Assembly (NCBI GenBank): GCA_030680835.1
Contig: JAUXUD010000104.1
Location: forward strand, 121,326 to 185,325
DNA from: Bacteroidota bacterium
GTDB lineage: Bacteria; Bacteroidota; Bacteroidia; UKL13-3
Length of the DNA stretch: 64,000 bases
Direction: 5' to 3'
The position numbers and the translations under genes are program-made. Of this stretch, positions 35,676 to 44,950 are shown one piece after another (the first letter of the stretch is position 1; every line of letters starts with the position of its first letter). Under the pieces are notes generated by a model that saw only the letters and a list, made by a program, of their open reading frames with translations, was not told where the DNA came from and did not search any database.

Positions 35676-38600
35676 TTACTTTACCATTAATTTAAACACC
35701 CCTGTTTGCCCATCAACCATAATATTTACAAAATACAAACCGGCCTTCAACTTAGCAATATCAATTGTTAAAATTTCTTTTTGAACCTTTACTTGTTTTA
35801 TACTTTCAAAAACATTTTTGCCAAGCATATCAGTTATTGTAAAATTCAATTCTCTTAATTGATCATAATTAAATTCGAGCTGAACCGATTTCTCTGCAGG
35901 GTTTGGATATAGTTTTATTTGCCCTGAACCCATAAGGTCATCTTCCATGCCTGCTGCCGGTCCGATAACAATACTCAGGTTTTGTTTGATGCCTTTACAT
36001 CCTCCCGGATTGGTTTCAGTAACGCCTACAGAACCCACTCCTTTTGCTCCCCATAAAACTGTGATACTGCTGGTATTGGTACCACTGGTTTGTGTACCTC
36101 CCAATACAATCCAGTTAAAAATTGAACCACTTGAACCAGACACAGAATAGGTTTGAATTTCGGCACTTTTTACATTTGCGATCCCATTAATGGCACTTGT
36201 TTGCGGAACCGGAACCACAGCAATATCAATGGTTTTGGCCGGAGACATACATCCGTTTTTAGTAAGGGTGGCTTCATACACACCTGCATTCACAAGGCTT
36301 ATATTTTTTATTACCGGGTTCTGTTTTGTTGAACCAAATCCCGCAGGACCTGTCCATTCATAACTGGCTCCATTTACAAAATTTGCAAACAACTGAAGGC
36401 TGTCTCCAATACATGCAAAGCCTTGCGGAAAGCTGCTCAGAACCGGAGCGGCAGGATAGCTGTTGATACTCACATCTGTTGAGCCTTCGGGCGATGTGCA
36501 TCCATCAACAATGGCAATCACATTATATTTTCCGCTCATAGAAACAGTTGTTCCTGCAAGTATGGGATTCTTTAAAGTTGAAGAAAAACTTTGCGGACCA
36601 TTCCAGCTATAGGTTGCTCCGGGAACTGTTGAGGCAAATAGTGAAATGCTTTCGCCTGCACATTTGGGTCCGTCGTTTGTGGCGGCAGGTGTTTCGGGCA
36701 AATCATAAATCAATACATTGGTGGAGGAAGGATTTGAGTAACATCCATCAACAATTGACTTTACAGTATAGGTACCACTGTGTGAAGCGTTGGCCCCGTT
36801 AATTGAAGGATATTGTACAGATGAAGTAAATGATGCAATGCCCGTCCACACATAGGTTGCACCCACAATGGTAGTAGCTGATAATAATAAATTTCCTCCG
36901 GCACAGAAAGGTGCATTGCTACTGGCAACGGGTGCAGCCGGTTTGGTTTTTATAATCACATTTACAGTTCCGGAAGCAGAGGTGCAACCCGAATCATTTA
37001 TTGTTAAAGAATAAATCCCCGAATTTGATAAGGTTACAGAATTAACAACAGGATTTTGGAGGGTAGCGTTAAAATTATTGGGTCCCATCCATGAATACGT
37101 AACATTGGGTCCTGTTCCGTTTGCCACCGCACTTAATTTTAACGAATCACCCACACACAAAGGCGCATTGCTTAATGCCGTAGGTGTATTTGGAATTGCA
37201 TGTGATATTGCCAGTGTGGTTGACGTTGCCGAAACCCCGCAACCCGATACAGAAACATAAACACTGTATAGCCCCGCTTTTGAACTGTTAATATTTGTGA
37301 TAACCGGATTTTGTGTGGATGAAGTAAAGCCACCCGGACCGCTCCAATAATACGTTGCACCCGTTATGCTTGAGGAAGTAAGGTTTAATGTTTGCCCCTG
37401 ACATAATGGTCCGTTATTGCCAGCAGTGGGTGCAGCCGGTAAATTGTTTACAAGCAGATTCACATTGGCAGCACTTGAGGTGCCACAAACAGTAGTGCTT
37501 GCTGTTACACTGTATACGCCTGCATAACTTGAATCGATATTATTGATGACCGGATTTTGTTGTGAGGAAGAAAAGTTTTTTGGACCCGTCCACGAATAGG
37601 TTGCTCCCGAAACTCCTGTAGCACTTAACTGAAAACTTTGTCCGGGGCAAAGGGGCCCATTTCCGCTTGCAGAAGGTGCCGGGGTATTGAGTGTGATTAC
37701 GGCATTGGTGGTTGCTGTGAGTGAAGCACAACCATTGATAATGGCTACCACACTATAAATTCCGGCATCAGAAATTGTTAATGAAGTTCGCGTAGGATTT
37801 TGCAAAGCTGAGGTAAAGTTATTGGGTCCGCTCCACGAATACGTTGCACCCGAAACGGTACTGCATGTTAAGCTTAAATTTTGTGCCGCACATACCGGTC
37901 CGTTATTACCTGCAGTGGGGGTGGCCGGAATATTGTTTATGATAACGTTTGTTGAACCGGCTAATGATGTACAACCATTTAAACTTACCGTCACTGTATA
38001 GGTTCCTGCAAAAGTATTTGCCACAACCGGACGCACCGGGTTTTGTTGTGTTGAAGAATAATTATTGGGACCATTCCAGTTATACGTTCCACCTGTTAAA
38101 GAGGATGCCGATAAAGTTAAATTATCCCCGACGCATAAAGGTCCGTTATTGCCTGCAACGGGTGTTAATGGTATTTCGTTTACTACTGCATTTGTAGAAA
38201 AAGGACCCAGGGTTCCGCATCCTGCCAGTGTAATAGAAACGTTATAAAGACCTGAATCTGCTTTAATAACACTGCTTCTAACGGGACTTTGAAGATTTGA
38301 ACTAAAGCTGTTTGGACCAGTCCAGGAATACGTTGCTCCGTTTATTAAAGTTGCAAATAAATTCAGATTCTGACCGCTGCATAAGGGTCCGTTGTTTGAT
38401 GCCGAAAAAGAATTTACAACATTCACATAAGTAAGTGCTACTGCCGATGAGCATTGGCCTCTGATGGTACGCACCGAATAATTGCCAATCATGCTGATGC
38501 CTGCATTTGTAATTACGGGATTCCGCTGATTCGAAGTAAATCCATTGGGTCCTGTCCAATAATACGTAACATCGGGAACACTATCGGCATACAATCTAAG

Positions 38601-39662
38601 TGTAGCACCCTGACATAATGGTCCGTTATTGGTGGCAATTGTGGGCGGTGGCAATTCACCTAAAATAGTAGTATAACTATCTGCACATCCCGATGACCAG
38701 CCATACAATGAATCATATAATTTAACTGTATAGTTTGCATTGTAATTATAAATACGGGTTCCGTTTATGGCATAAGAAATTCCCATGGTATCGCCATAAT
38801 CCCACTGAAAGTTGTACTGGGCTAAATTATTATAAGCCCAGATTCCAAAAAACCTGCTGAACAAAACCGGAGAAGATGTATTGGTAAAATTGATGGGAAC
38901 ACCCGTTTGTGTGCATACAGAAGAGGGCGTAAAACCTGCTGTGATGGAATAAGAAACCCAGGGTTGAAAAATAAAATCTGCATTAAACCGGTTTGCACCC
39001 ACCATCACGTTATAACTCCTTACCCAATTTGACCCAATTTTTACAGAACTTAGCCATTCACTTCTGCCATTTGCAGGAGCAGGTGCAACTGCAATCCAAT
39101 TATTGGCAACAACACCCACATTAACAGATGAAGAACTTTCAATGGTTAACACAAAAGGAGCAGATGTAGTAACCGGATTTGAAAAAATGGCTCGTTTTTT
39201 CAACACAGATAATAATCCCCCACCAAATGTAGAATCTATATTCACAGTTACCGTAGCCAAAGGAGTGCCCAAAGGCAATGAGTCGGATGTTGAATTATAC
39301 ATGCGGCAGGTTAAAGTAACCACTGCACTGGTAAGCGTACTTTGCCAGGCATAAAAATCAAAACCACTTACGGTTAACGATTGCGGAGCTGGATACCATT
39401 GGGCAAAGGTATTTCCACTTGTGGTATTATTGATTGTTAGCGAACTAAACGCAGTAGCTTTATTAAACACATAATTGAGTGAATCTGTATTACAACTTTT
39501 TGTCTTACCTAAACCCGGATTTGAAACAAATGTGATGATTCTGGGTGGAATATTATTTACTACAGTAAAAGGTGAAGCCTGAATAGATTGGGCTTGCAGT
39601 CGGTTATATTGAGGGGATAATAAAACCAAAGAAAAAAATATTTTGGTAAAAGTATTTTTCAT
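35676..39662 (-). CDS. Ig-like repeat surface protein, T9SS type A cargo
   Basis: 1328 residues with a signal peptide (LQA-Q). After an N-terminal domain and one PKD-like segment (FQWDYGD) come ten consecutive repeats of about 80-85 residues with the pattern N-N-G-P-L-C-x-G … GATYSWTGPNxFSSxxQNP … GxYxVxxxxxGC. Each has a conserved first and last Cys, probably a disulfide within each repeat. The C-terminus is a type A sorting domain (KLYPNPAEKSVQLEF … LKAGLYFVNI). Probably a long surface stalk or adhesin. It is unrelated in repeat type to most of the giant adhesin. Confidence 0.9.
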   Translation of the reverse strand: MKNTFTKIFFSLVLLSPQYNRLQAQSIQASPFTVVNNIPPRIITFVSNPGLGKTKSCNTDSLNYVFNKATAFSSLTINNTTSGNTFAQWYPAPQSLTVSGFDFYAWQSTLTSAVVTLTCRMYNSTSDSLPLGTPLATVTVNIDSTFGGGLLSVLKKRAIFSNPVTTSAPFVLTIESSSSVNVGVVANNWIAVAPAPANGRSEWLSSVKIGSNWVRSYNVMVGANRFNADFIFQPWVSYSITAGFTPSSVCTQTGVPINFTNTSSPVLFSRFFGIWAYNNLAQYNFQWDYGDTMGISYAINGTRIYNYNANYTVKLYDSLYGWSSGCADSYTTILGELPPPTIATNNGPLCQGATLRLYADSVPDVTYYWTGPNGFTSNQRNPVITNAGISMIGNYSVRTIRGQCSSAVALTYVNVVNSFSASNNGPLCSGQNLNLFATLINGATYSWTGPNSFSSNLQSPVRSSVIKADSGLYNVSITLAGCGTLGPFSTNAVVNEIPLTPVAGNNGPLCVGDNLTLSASSLTGGTYNWNGPNNYSSTQQNPVRPVVANTFAGTYTVTVSLNGCTSLAGSTNVIINNIPATPTAGNNGPVCAAQNLSLTCSTVSGATYSWSGPNNFTSALQNPTRTSLTISDAGIYSVVAIINGCASLTATTNAVITLNTPAPSASGNGPLCPGQSFQLSATGVSGATYSWTGPKNFSSSQQNPVINNIDSSYAGVYSVTASTTVCGTSSAANVNLLVNNLPAAPTAGNNGPLCQGQTLNLTSSSITGATYYWSGPGGFTSSTQNPVITNINSSKAGLYSVYVSVSGCGVSATSTTLAISHAIPNTPTALSNAPLCVGDSLKLSAVANGTGPNVTYSWMGPNNFNATLQNPVVNSVTLSNSGIYSLTINDSGCTSASGTVNVIIKTKPAAPVASSNAPFCAGGNLLLSATTIVGATYVWTGIASFTSSVQYPSINGANASHSGTYTVKSIVDGCYSNPSSTNVLIYDLPETPAATNDGPKCAGESISLFASTVPGATYSWNGPQSFSSTLKNPILAGTTVSMSGKYNVIAIVDGCTSPEGSTDVSINSYPAAPVLSSFPQGFACIGDSLQLFANFVNGASYEWTGPAGFGSTKQNPVIKNISLVNAGVYEATLTKNGCMSPAKTIDIAVVPVPQTSAINGIANVKSAEIQTYSVSGSSGSIFNWIVLGGTQTSGTNTSSITVLWGAKGVGSVGVTETNPGGCKGIKQNLSIVIGPAAGMEDDLMGSGQIKLYPNPAEKSVQLEFNYDQLRELNFTITDMLGKNVFESIKQVKVQKEILTIDIAKLKAGLYFVNIMVDGQTGVFKLMVK

Positions 39663-39826
39663 AACGAATTATTATTTAGCCGAATATAATAATAATTTTT
39701 TTGAAAAAAGTATTAATACCAGTTTAATACCGACGAACTATACAGTAAAATTACTTTTTTTGATGATTTTACTCATTTTTTTTTTACATTCGGTTTTTAA
39801 TTTTTGACTCCCAAAAAATTTGATAT

Positions 39827-39856
39827 TTTGATAACAAAAAGTATTGGTTAATTTTG
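39827..39856 (+). promoter_or_regulatory. Promoter of the PEP carboxykinase gene
   Basis: A -33 TTTG (39827-39830), an 18-base spacer and an exact -7 TAATTTTG (39849-39856) fit the Bacteroidota housekeeping promoter. The box covers an in-frame TTG at 39854, which argues that translation starts at the ATG at 39887. Confidence 0.7.
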
Positions 39857-39886
39857 ACAAACCAAAAAAAACACAATCTCCTGATT

Positions 39887-41482
39887 ATGACAAACAAAGA
39901 CATTGTAAAAAAAGTAATTGATGGAGCTGCTAAGGCTTTCATTAATTTAACTCCGGCCGAATTGGTTCGCCATGCGATAATAAACGGAGAAGGAACTTTA
40001 AACGATACCGGCGCCTTAATGGCTGATACGGGGGAATTTACGGGGAGATCACCAAAGGATAAATACAGCGTATGCGATTCGAAAACAGAAAACACAGTAT
40101 GGTGGGGCGATATCAACCAAAAATTTGAACCCGCAAAATTTGATGCTTTATTAAACAAAGTATTGAATCACTATCAGGGCAAGAACATTTATGTTCGCGA
40201 TTCATATGCCTGTGCGGATGCCCGTTATAAATTAAACATTCGTGTGATTAATGAAACGGCTTATCACAATTTATTCTGCCATAACCTGTTTTTACGCCCT
40301 GATGCTGAAGATTTGAAATCTTTTGTGCCCGAGTGGATCATCATAAATGCGCCGAGTTTCAAAGCCAATGCGGCTGAAGATGGAACCCGTCAACACAATT
40401 TTACCATGATTGATTTTACCCGAAAAATTATTTTAATTGGTGGCAGCGGATATACCGGTGAAATCAAAAAAGGAATTTTTACCGTGTTAAATTATATTTT
40501 ACCTGAAGAGCGTGGGGTATTGTCGATGCATTGTTCAGCTAATATTGGCAAAAATAATGATACTGCTATTTTCTTTGGATTATCCGGCACAGGCAAAACA
40601 ACATTAAGTGCGGATCCTGAACGCAAATTAATCGGAGATGATGAGCATGGCTGGGCTGATGACAGTGTGTTTAATTTTGAAGGTGGCTGCTATGCAAAAT
40701 GCGTGGATTTAACGCTTGAAAAAGAACCACAGATTTTTAATGCCATCCGTTTTGGAGCGCTATTGGAAAACACCCGTTTTATACCGGGAACTTCTACTGT
40801 TGATTATAGCAATATTTCGGTTACAGAAAATACACGTGTAGCTTACCCTATTTATGCCATCGATAATATTGCGGTTCCATCAGTAGGATCTGTGCCCGAA
40901 AATATTTTCTTTTTAACTGCAGATGCTTTCGGGGTACTTCCTCCGATATCAAAGTTAAGTGTTGGACAGGCCATGTATAGTTTTATCAGTGGATATACAG
41001 CTAAAGTTGCCGGTACCGAGGCCGGTGTTAACGAGCCACAGGCAACATTCTCGGCTTGTTTTGGAAAGGCATTTTTACCTTTACATCCAGGTAAATATGC
41101 CAAAATGCTGGGAGATAAATTAAAAGCCAATCCGGATATTAATGTATGGCTGATTAATACCGGCTGGACCGGAGGACCATACGGCGTAGGCTCACGCATG
41201 AAACTGTCATTAACTCGTGCTATGATAACCGCGGCATTAAAAGGGGAATTAAACCTGGTAGGTTATGAAGCCCATCCGGTGTTTGGATACATGATGCCCA
41301 CATCTTGTCCGCATGTTCCTGCAGAAATATTGAACCCGCGCAATACCTGGGCTGATAAATCGGCTTATGATGCACAGGCAAATAAACTGGCTGAAATGTT
41401 TGTTAAAAACTTTGCACAATATGCCAGTGGTGTAGATGCAGAAATTTTATCGGCAGCACCTAAAGCAACACAACATTCTTAG
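39887..41482 (+). CDS. pckA: Phosphoenolpyruvate carboxykinase (ATP)
   Basis: 531 residues from the ATG at 39887. It converts oxaloacetate and ATP to phosphoenolpyruvate, CO2 and ADP, the first step of gluconeogenesis. Visible motifs are TGEFTGRSPKDKYSV (substrate loop), GLSGTGKTTLSADP (P-loop/kinase-1a), LIGDDEHGW (kinase-2, metal Asp), FEGGCYAKCVDL and GGPYGVGSRM. Length fits the ATP-type family. A TTG 33 bases upstream is in frame but lies inside the promoter. A hairpin terminator follows. Confidence 0.97.
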   Translation: MTNKDIVKKVIDGAAKAFINLTPAELVRHAIINGEGTLNDTGALMADTGEFTGRSPKDKYSVCDSKTENTVWWGDINQKFEPAKFDALLNKVLNHYQGKNIYVRDSYACADARYKLNIRVINETAYHNLFCHNLFLRPDAEDLKSFVPEWIIINAPSFKANAAEDGTRQHNFTMIDFTRKIILIGGSGYTGEIKKGIFTVLNYILPEERGVLSMHCSANIGKNNDTAIFFGLSGTGKTTLSADPERKLIGDDEHGWADDSVFNFEGGCYAKCVDLTLEKEPQIFNAIRFGALLENTRFIPGTSTVDYSNISVTENTRVAYPIYAIDNIAVPSVGSVPENIFFLTADAFGVLPPISKLSVGQAMYSFISGYTAKVAGTEAGVNEPQATFSACFGKAFLPLHPGKYAKMLGDKLKANPDINVWLINTGWTGGPYGVGSRMKLSLTRAMITAALKGELNLVGYEAHPVFGYMMPTSCPHVPAEILNPRNTWADKSAYDAQANKLAEMFVKNFAQYASGVDAEILSAAPKATQHS

Positions 41483-41501
41483 TAAAATAAAATAAATTTA
41501 T

Positions 41502-41536
41502 AAAAAGAGAGATGTTCTTTGAATATCTCTTTTTTT
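41502..41536 (+). terminator. Intrinsic terminator after pckA
   Basis: A-rich arm AAAAAGAGAGAT (41502-41513) pairs with ATATCTCTTTTT (41523-41534, one mismatch) around a short loop, ending in a run of T. Confidence 0.8.
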
Positions 41537-41570
41537 ATTTAAAAACTTTTTAAAATAACCGGCTGTTCAA

Positions 41571-41864
41571 ATGAACGATGAGGAGCAACAAGACGAAGGG
41601 TATAATCATTCCATCAAGCTGATGCTGATAGGAGGTTTGCTCATGCTGGTTTGCATTGTTGGGGGCAATAAACTCATCTATTTTCACTTGAACCTTCAAA
41701 CAGAAAATCAGGCCCGGATTATCAATAACCTGATAAAAGTGGAAGCCAGTGCTTTTAAAATAAACAGTTATGCCGAGTTGGCACTCACCTGGTTTTTTGT
41801 GGTTACGGCAACTTTTGGTTTAATCACAGTTATTTACCGTTTAGTTAAAACCTGGAGCAATTAA
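41571..41864 (+). CDS. Small two-TM membrane protein, function unknown
   Basis: 97 residues. A charged N-terminus (DEEQQDEG) is followed by two hydrophobic helices (about 17-35 and 68-88) separated by a polar segment of about 30 residues. I do not recognise a family. It lies 5 bases before rsmE and is probably co-transcribed with it. Confidence 0.7.
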   Translation: MNDEEQQDEGYNHSIKLMLIGGLLMLVCIVGGNKLIYFHLNLQTENQARIINNLIKVEASAFKINSYAELALTWFFVVTATFGLITVIYRLVKTWSN

Positions 41865-41869
41865 AGACT

Positions 41870-42586
41870 ATGCAATTATTCTATCATTATGATCTTTCAG
41901 AACAGAACTTAACATTGCCTGAAGATGAATCGAAACATATCATCCGGGTATTGCGCAAGCAAAAGGGCGACCGTATTATATTGATTGATGGAAAAGGAAA
42001 TGAAGCAGTTGGAATTATAGAAACCGATAATCCAAAAAAGTGTGAAGTGCGGGTTAGCAGTATCTTGCATCATGTGCAAAACCGCCCTTATTATTTACAC
42101 ATAGCCATTGCCCCTACCAAACAATTTGAGCGCATGGATGGGTTCATTGAAAAAGCGATCGAAATTGGAGTTGATGAGATTACATTTATTGAAACACAAA
42201 ACAGCGAACGCGATAAGGTAAACCTGGAACGGTGCGAAAAGATTGCTGCTTCCGCTATCAAACAATCCAAACAATTTTGGTTGCCAAAAATAAAAGGCAT
42301 TAAAAAATTATCAGAATTTTTGAGTGCACAAAATGAAAACCCTGCACATAAATTAATTGCCTGGTGTGAGGAAGAACAATCAAACAATTTTGCAAAACAA
42401 CTATCAAAAACCGTTGCTTCGCGTTATGTGGTATTAATAGGACCGGAAGGTGATTTTACAAAGCAGGAAATTGAGCTGGCAAAAATTTCGCATTTTATTC
42501 CGGTTTCAATGGGTTCAAATATTTTAAGAACCGAAACTGCGGGGATATTTGTTTGTGCTGCGTTTGCCTGTATGGGTAATAAATAG
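41870..42586 (+). CDS. rsmE: 16S rRNA (uracil-1498-N3)-methyltransferase RsmE
   Basis: 238 residues. An N-terminal PUA-like domain (HIIRVLRKQKGD) and a SPOUT methyltransferase domain with the trefoil-knot motifs LIGPEGDFTKQEIE and SMGSNILRTETAGIF. It methylates N3 of U1498 in 16S rRNA using S-adenosylmethionine. Length and motif positions match the family. Confidence 0.96.
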   Translation: MQLFYHYDLSEQNLTLPEDESKHIIRVLRKQKGDRIILIDGKGNEAVGIIETDNPKKCEVRVSSILHHVQNRPYYLHIAIAPTKQFERMDGFIEKAIEIGVDEITFIETQNSERDKVNLERCEKIAASAIKQSKQFWLPKIKGIKKLSEFLSAQNENPAHKLIAWCEEEQSNNFAKQLSKTVASRYVVLIGPEGDFTKQEIELAKISHFIPVSMGSNILRTETAGIFVCAAFACMGNK

Positions 42587-42607
42587 TGGCATTCAGAAAG
42601 CTTTTTG

Positions 42608-43273
42608 CTATTGGCTATTTTGACCATTGGCTGTGTTTTGTTTCCGTTTAAATGAACAGTATAAAAAATTCTGAATAGTGTTGAATGGGGTTTGGTGGTC
42701 AACGGTAAAACATTTTAATTTTTCAAATGAATCTTTTAAAAGTTCAGTCATTGATGATTCAGAATATTGCTTTATATTGAGCCCGCTACACTTTTTTGGA
42801 CCCTGTTCTGAAAAGGTTGCCAGAATGAGGTAGCCACCCGGTTTAATACAATTTTTGATGGTGATTAAATAATTGCTGATTTCATGTTCATCGGTTAAAA
42901 AATGAAAAGCAGCTCGGTCATGCCAAAGGTCGTATTGCTCATCGGGCTTGCATTTTGCCTCGTCAGCCACTACCCAATTTATTTTTTTCGCTTCCTCACC
43001 CAATCTTTTTTTTGTACGTTCAAATGCCGCTTCTGAAATATCAAGTACGGTTATATTTTCGTATCCGAGCTTTAAGTGGTAGTCAACCAGGCGGCTGTCG
43101 CCTGCACCGCAGTCCATTATATGGGCCGACTTGGGCAAGTTAAATTGACTTATTATATCAATCGAAACTTTGGGTTCTGCTTCATACCAACTTACTTCGG
43201 TGGATTGTTTGGTCTGATAAATTTTTTCCCAGTAGGCTTTCCGCTCCTTACCGGTGTTGGATATTGTATTCAT
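42608..43273 (-). CDS. Class I SAM-dependent methyltransferase
   Basis: 221 residues. The SAM-binding motif I is IMDCGAGDSRLVDYHL, followed by VLDISEAAF and VADEAKCKP. N-terminal WEKIYQTKQSTEVSWYE is typical of a group of small-molecule methyltransferases often annotated near thiopurine or tellurite resistance enzymes. Substrate unknown. It lies 89 bases downstream of the anti-sigma gene on the same strand and might belong to that regulon. The C-terminus is convergent with rsmE. Confidence 0.85.
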   Translation of the reverse strand: MNTISNTGKERKAYWEKIYQTKQSTEVSWYEAEPKVSIDIISQFNLPKSAHIMDCGAGDSRLVDYHLKLGYENITVLDISEAAFERTKKRLGEEAKKINWVVADEAKCKPDEQYDLWHDRAAFHFLTDEHEISNYLITIKNCIKPGGYLILATFSEQGPKKCSGLNIKQYSESSMTELLKDSFEKLKCFTVDHQTPFNTIQNFLYCSFKRKQNTANGQNSQ

Positions 43274-43362
43274 TTAATGCTAATAATAGTTTCACTAATA
43301 TGAACCAATACCTTCATCCATGCATTGTTTCAGATTCATATCGTTTCTATTATTCAAAGGGT

Positions 43363-43620
43363 TTAAATTTTAGAAAGTATAAGTTGTATTTGTTGTTCAG
43401 CAATGTTTTTTTCTACTGGCTTTACTTTTCCCAGGGAAGCAACTTTTGATTTCAGCATTTGTTCAAACTCAACTCTGTCAAAGCAATGACGGCATCCCGC
43501 GATATGTTCAACGAGTTCATCTTTTGCAGAGCCTTTGAGGTAATTATCAATGAAATCGCTGAAGCGCTTTGCCGCTTCATCACAATTAATCGGAACCATT
43601 TTCTTTTTATATGTTTTCAT
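43363..43620 (-). CDS. Zinc-finger anti-sigma factor
   Basis: 85 residues. The sequence VEHIAGCRHCFDRV holds the H-x3-C-x2-C zinc site of the zf-HC2/ZAS anti-sigma domain. There is no membrane helix, so it is a soluble anti-sigma factor, the type that often senses thiol or redox stress through the zinc site. Its ATG overlaps the end of the ECF sigma gene by 4 bases. It should bind and inhibit that sigma factor. Confidence 0.9.
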   Translation of the reverse strand: MKTYKKKMVPINCDEAAKRFSDFIDNYLKGSAKDELVEHIAGCRHCFDRVEFEQMLKSKVASLGKVKPVEKNIAEQQIQLILSKI

Positions 43621-44312
43621 TTATTCATGTTAATATTTGATGTTGGGTTATTTTGTTTATCATGCATTTCCGGAGTCGGGGCTTCTTCGTTGTCGCAGGC
43701 GCAAATAATATCTTCTTTTTGTTTTAGAACTTTCGATGTGCGGATTCCCAGCTCCTGGGCTTGCAACCATAATCTCTTTTGCAGAATGACTCTTGCTCTT
43801 GAAATGCGGCTGCGTACAGTTCCCACAGGTATTTTCAGTATCATGGAAATTTCTGCGTACGTAAAATCTTCCATGTCGCAAAGCATTAAAGCAAGTCGAA
43901 ATTCTTCGGGCAATTCGTTTACAGCAGTTTGAATTTGTTGTTGTGTAAGTTTGCTGATGAATTTTTTTTCCGGATTTCCTTCTTCCACAAAATTGCTTGT
44001 TGATATTCTTTCAAAGAGAGAAAACAATTCAATATCTTCCTGGTCGTTATCGTTTTCAACCAGGTCAACAAACTTTTTGTTGCTGCGGTAATTACTGAGA
44101 AATTGGTTGCTGAGAATTTTAAATAGCCAGGATCTAACGAGATTCTCATCTTTTATTTTCTCAAAATTTGTATAGGCTTTAATAATGGTTTCGGAAACGA
44201 GATCGTCTGCATCAAAATTATTTTTGCATAAGCTCAAAGCAAAGCCTTTCAGTGCACTCATATATGTAGTGGCAATTTCTGAAAACTTTTTCTTTTTACT
44301 CTTTGAGTCCAT
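43617..44312 (-). CDS. ECF-family RNA polymerase sigma factor
   Basis: 231 residues. Sigma region 2 (ALSLCKNNFDADDLVSETIIKAYTNF … RSWLFKILSNQFLSNYR) and region 4 (AVNELPEEFRLALMLCDMEDFTYAEISMILKIPVGTVRSRISRARVILQKRL) are complete. A C-terminal tail of about 50 residues has a CAC pair and is not needed for the fold. It is co-transcribed with the ArsM-, TusA- and DsrE-like genes and with its anti-sigma factor. A GGGAAC-N17-CGTC site upstream of the operon fits autoregulation. Confidence 0.95.
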   Translation of the reverse strand: MDSKSKKKKFSEIATTYMSALKGFALSLCKNNFDADDLVSETIIKAYTNFEKIKDENLVRSWLFKILSNQFLSNYRSNKKFVDLVENDNDQEDIELFSLFERISTSNFVEEGNPEKKFISKLTQQQIQTAVNELPEEFRLALMLCDMEDFTYAEISMILKIPVGTVRSRISRARVILQKRLWLQAQELGIRTSKVLKQKEDIICACDNEEAPTPEMHDKQNNPTSNINMNK

Positions 44313-44339
44313 TTGAGAAACTAATTTAACACTTTTAAA

Positions 44340-44702
44340 TTATACAGTAACAGAAATGCTGCCGTTAACCAATTCTTCAACAAGGTTAGCAGCAGTGACA
44401 ATCTGCGCACCGTCAATTAAATCATCCTGTGTTATACCTCGCGGCTTGGTACAGGCACCACAGGCCCATATTTTTCCTCCATTGGCAATAAAGGAATCCA
44501 AAATTTCTTTAAGGGGTGTGAAACCTTCTTTTGTTACCTGTTCCGCATAGCCTTTTGTGGCAAGGCGAACACCTTCGATGGTTAGAAAAATGGTAGCTTG
44601 CTTTTCGGCTGTTACGGCAACGTTACCAACAATAAAGGGAAGGATAGCACGCTCTGCGTCTTCTTTCCCGTGTGTGCAATGAATTAATAATGGCTTTGTC
44701 AT
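44340..44702 (-). CDS. DsrE-family sulfur-relay-like protein
   Basis: 120 residues of the DsrE/YchN fold. KPLLIHCTHGKEDAERAILPF opens the domain, and the CGACTKPRGI loop carries the Cys that would hold persulfide in DsrE-type carriers. It starts 10 bases after the TusA-like gene and is followed by the ECF sigma gene at 27 bases. A role in passing sulfur, or in binding thiophilic metalloids, is inferred from family and context. Confidence 0.88.
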   Translation of the reverse strand: MTKPLLIHCTHGKEDAERAILPFIVGNVAVTAEKQATIFLTIEGVRLATKGYAEQVTKEGFTPLKEILDSFIANGGKIWACGACTKPRGITQDDLIDGAQIVTAANLVEELVNGSISVTV

Positions 44703-44712
44703 GATATTTTTA

Positions 44713-44949
44713 TTAAGATTGTTTCTTTTGAATAAAGAATAATGTTTCGGTTGAATTGATTTCCGTTGTTTCTATCAATGCATTACCTGTGAGCCGGCAC
44801 CAGGCAGGGATTCCCAATCGGGATGCCGGGTCATCATTGAAAACTTCAATCACCTGAGCAGGTTGCAATTCCTTCATCGCAATTTTTATTTCAGGAGTGA
44901 GATTGATGCAGGCTAAACCTGATGCATTTAATTTTTTATCTGCGTTCAT
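44713..44949 (-). CDS. TusA-like sulfur carrier protein
   Basis: 78 residues from the ATG at 44949, one base after the ArsM-like stop. A longer upstream frame exists but lies inside the arsM-like gene. The SGLACINLTPEIKIAMKEL segment matches the TusA/SirA core, with the active Cys at the usual place, though the CPEP motif is replaced by CINLTP. A second Cys (PAWCRLTGN) lies where TusA has its strand 3-helix region. Sulfur transfer to the neighbouring DsrE-like protein is the expected role. Confidence 0.88.
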   Translation of the reverse strand: MNADKKLNASGLACINLTPEIKIAMKELQPAQVIEVFNDDPASRLGIPAWCRLTGNALIETTEINSTETLFFIQKKQS

Positions 44950-44950
44950 A

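Noticed and set aside
39854..39886. TTG start for PEP carboxykinase at 39854
   Set aside because: The codon lies in the -7 promoter box and the conserved protein starts after the ATG at 39887.
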